DNA from: Intrasporangiaceae bacterium URHB0013
Lineage (GTDB): Bacteria; Actinomycetota; Actinomycetes; Actinomycetales; Dermatophilaceae
DNA: 51,344 bases
Direction of reading: 5' to 3'
NCBI GenBank assembly: GCA_000620545.1
Contig: JIBA01000005.1
Location: 1 to 51,344 of the forward strand
Below, piece by piece: positions 51,082 through 51,344 of the stretch (positions are counted from its first letter, which is position 1; each line of letters starts with the position of its first letter). A model generated the notes under the pieces. That model saw nothing but the letters and a program-made list of their open reading frames with translations, had not been told where the DNA came from and searched no databases. The translations under genes were made by a program, and so were the position numbers.

Positions 51082-51344
51082 TGTTTTGTCGGGGGTGTTG
51101 TGGCTGGTAGTCGCGGCTGGGGTCGAGGGTCAGCTCGCGCAGGATCTCGCCGGTTGCGGTGTCGACGATGGTGATGTCGAGGTCTTGGACCAGGAGCCGG
51201 ACGTAGGTTCCGGCGTGGGTCCGGCCGATCCCGATGTGGTGCAGCCGGCCGTTGTGACGAAGGGTGAGGTTGCCGGTCTTGGAGACCTTGTCGGCGCGGA
51301 CGCGGTCGTGGGTGTCGCTGGTGCGGTCCCCGGGGGCGGCTTTG
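51059..51344 (-). CDS. IS481-family transposase, C-terminal part
   Basis: About 94 codons are visible, truncated by the window end. KVSKTGNLTLRHNGRLHHIG, GIGRTHAGTYVRLLVQDLD and EILRELTLDPSRDYQP match the C-terminal region after the DDE core of IS481 transposases. Stop is TAG at 51059-51061. The DDE catalytic part lies outside the window, so activity cannot be judged. Confidence 0.85.
   Translation of the reverse strand, partial: KAAPGDRTSDTHDRVRADKVSKTGNLTLRHNGRLHHIGIGRTHAGTYVRLLVQDLDITIVDTATGEILRELTLDPSRDYQPQHPRQNNSGPTFP

Larger units (their letters stand above)
51026..51344 (-). mobile_element. IS481-family insertion sequence, right part only visible
   Basis: The unique sequence right of tRNA-Ser(CGA) holds a GATGTC-GCAA-GACATC hairpin near 51031-51046 and the 3' end of an IS481-type transposase gene on the minus strand. 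The element's other end is past the window. Confidence 0.6.

Overview
The window is very GC-rich (about 70 percent) with strong GC3 bias, compact genes, GTG starts and many leaderless promoters. The gene content points to an actinobacterium: a GTP-type PEP carboxykinase, a mycothiol-era reductase remnant, an MDMPI/DinB-like protein, an Rv0338c-like iron-sulfur reductase, an actinobacterial-type Dcd, a Lsr2-like domain, FolP2 and a C-minus L33. A member of the Intrasporangiaceae or a close relative is my guess; the family is inferred from general flavour, not proven.

Region 1 (1-3736) is the right end of an integrated element. It holds a small HUH-type replication protein, an excisionase-like DNA-binding protein and a tyrosine integrase, lying against the 3' end of tRNA-Gly(CCC). 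This is the int-xis-rep order of pSAM2-like integrative elements. The integrase carries what looks like an embedded Lsr2-type DNA-binding domain. The left end lies outside the window.

Region 2 (3844-24145) is mostly housekeeping chromosome: an SMP-30-like lactonase, an AAA+ ATPase, dcd with a coupled alpha/beta hydrolase, a four-gene OpuC/ProVWX-type osmoprotectant ABC operon with ATGA or GTGA overlaps, a zinc-independent L33 with a likely Zur box, a cytosolic solute-binding-like protein, a secreted HEYGH metalloprotease, a large membrane Fe-S reductase, and cysK-cysE. A stress-like cluster follows: an acidic nine-repeat protein, a lone GvpA-like protein with an amphipathic repeat tail, a DUF6325-like/SHOCT pair and a 36-aa small protein. 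folP2 closes the region.

Region 3 (24373-40259) holds a cold-shock protein, an LCP cell-wall transferase, a 32-bp tandem array beside tRNA-Ser(GCT), a DUF6328 membrane protein, pckG, tRNA-Arg(ACG), a lipoprotein, a ThrE-like exporter, a hydrolase, a MarR regulator beside a broken DsbA-family reductase, a fadD-like ligase, a membrane-anchored sunset-domain protein and argS.

Region 4 (40349-51344) holds a flavodoxin-fold oxidoreductase, xylulokinase, the pntA-pntB transhydrogenase, an APC amino-acid permease, a PH-domain protein, an Rsm22-like methyltransferase, divergent upp and tadA, tRNA-Ser(CGA) and the end of an IS481-family transposase.

The most striking signal is not a gene. The octamer CGGCATAC (or GTATGCCG) occurs 28 times, against about 2 expected from base composition. 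Nearly half the copies are intergenic, almost all of those lie just past gene 3' ends, some form inverted pairs around terminators, and coding copies use rare TAT or ATA codons. It is absent from the integrated element. This is the pattern of a DNA-uptake-type or other genome-wide recognition sequence.
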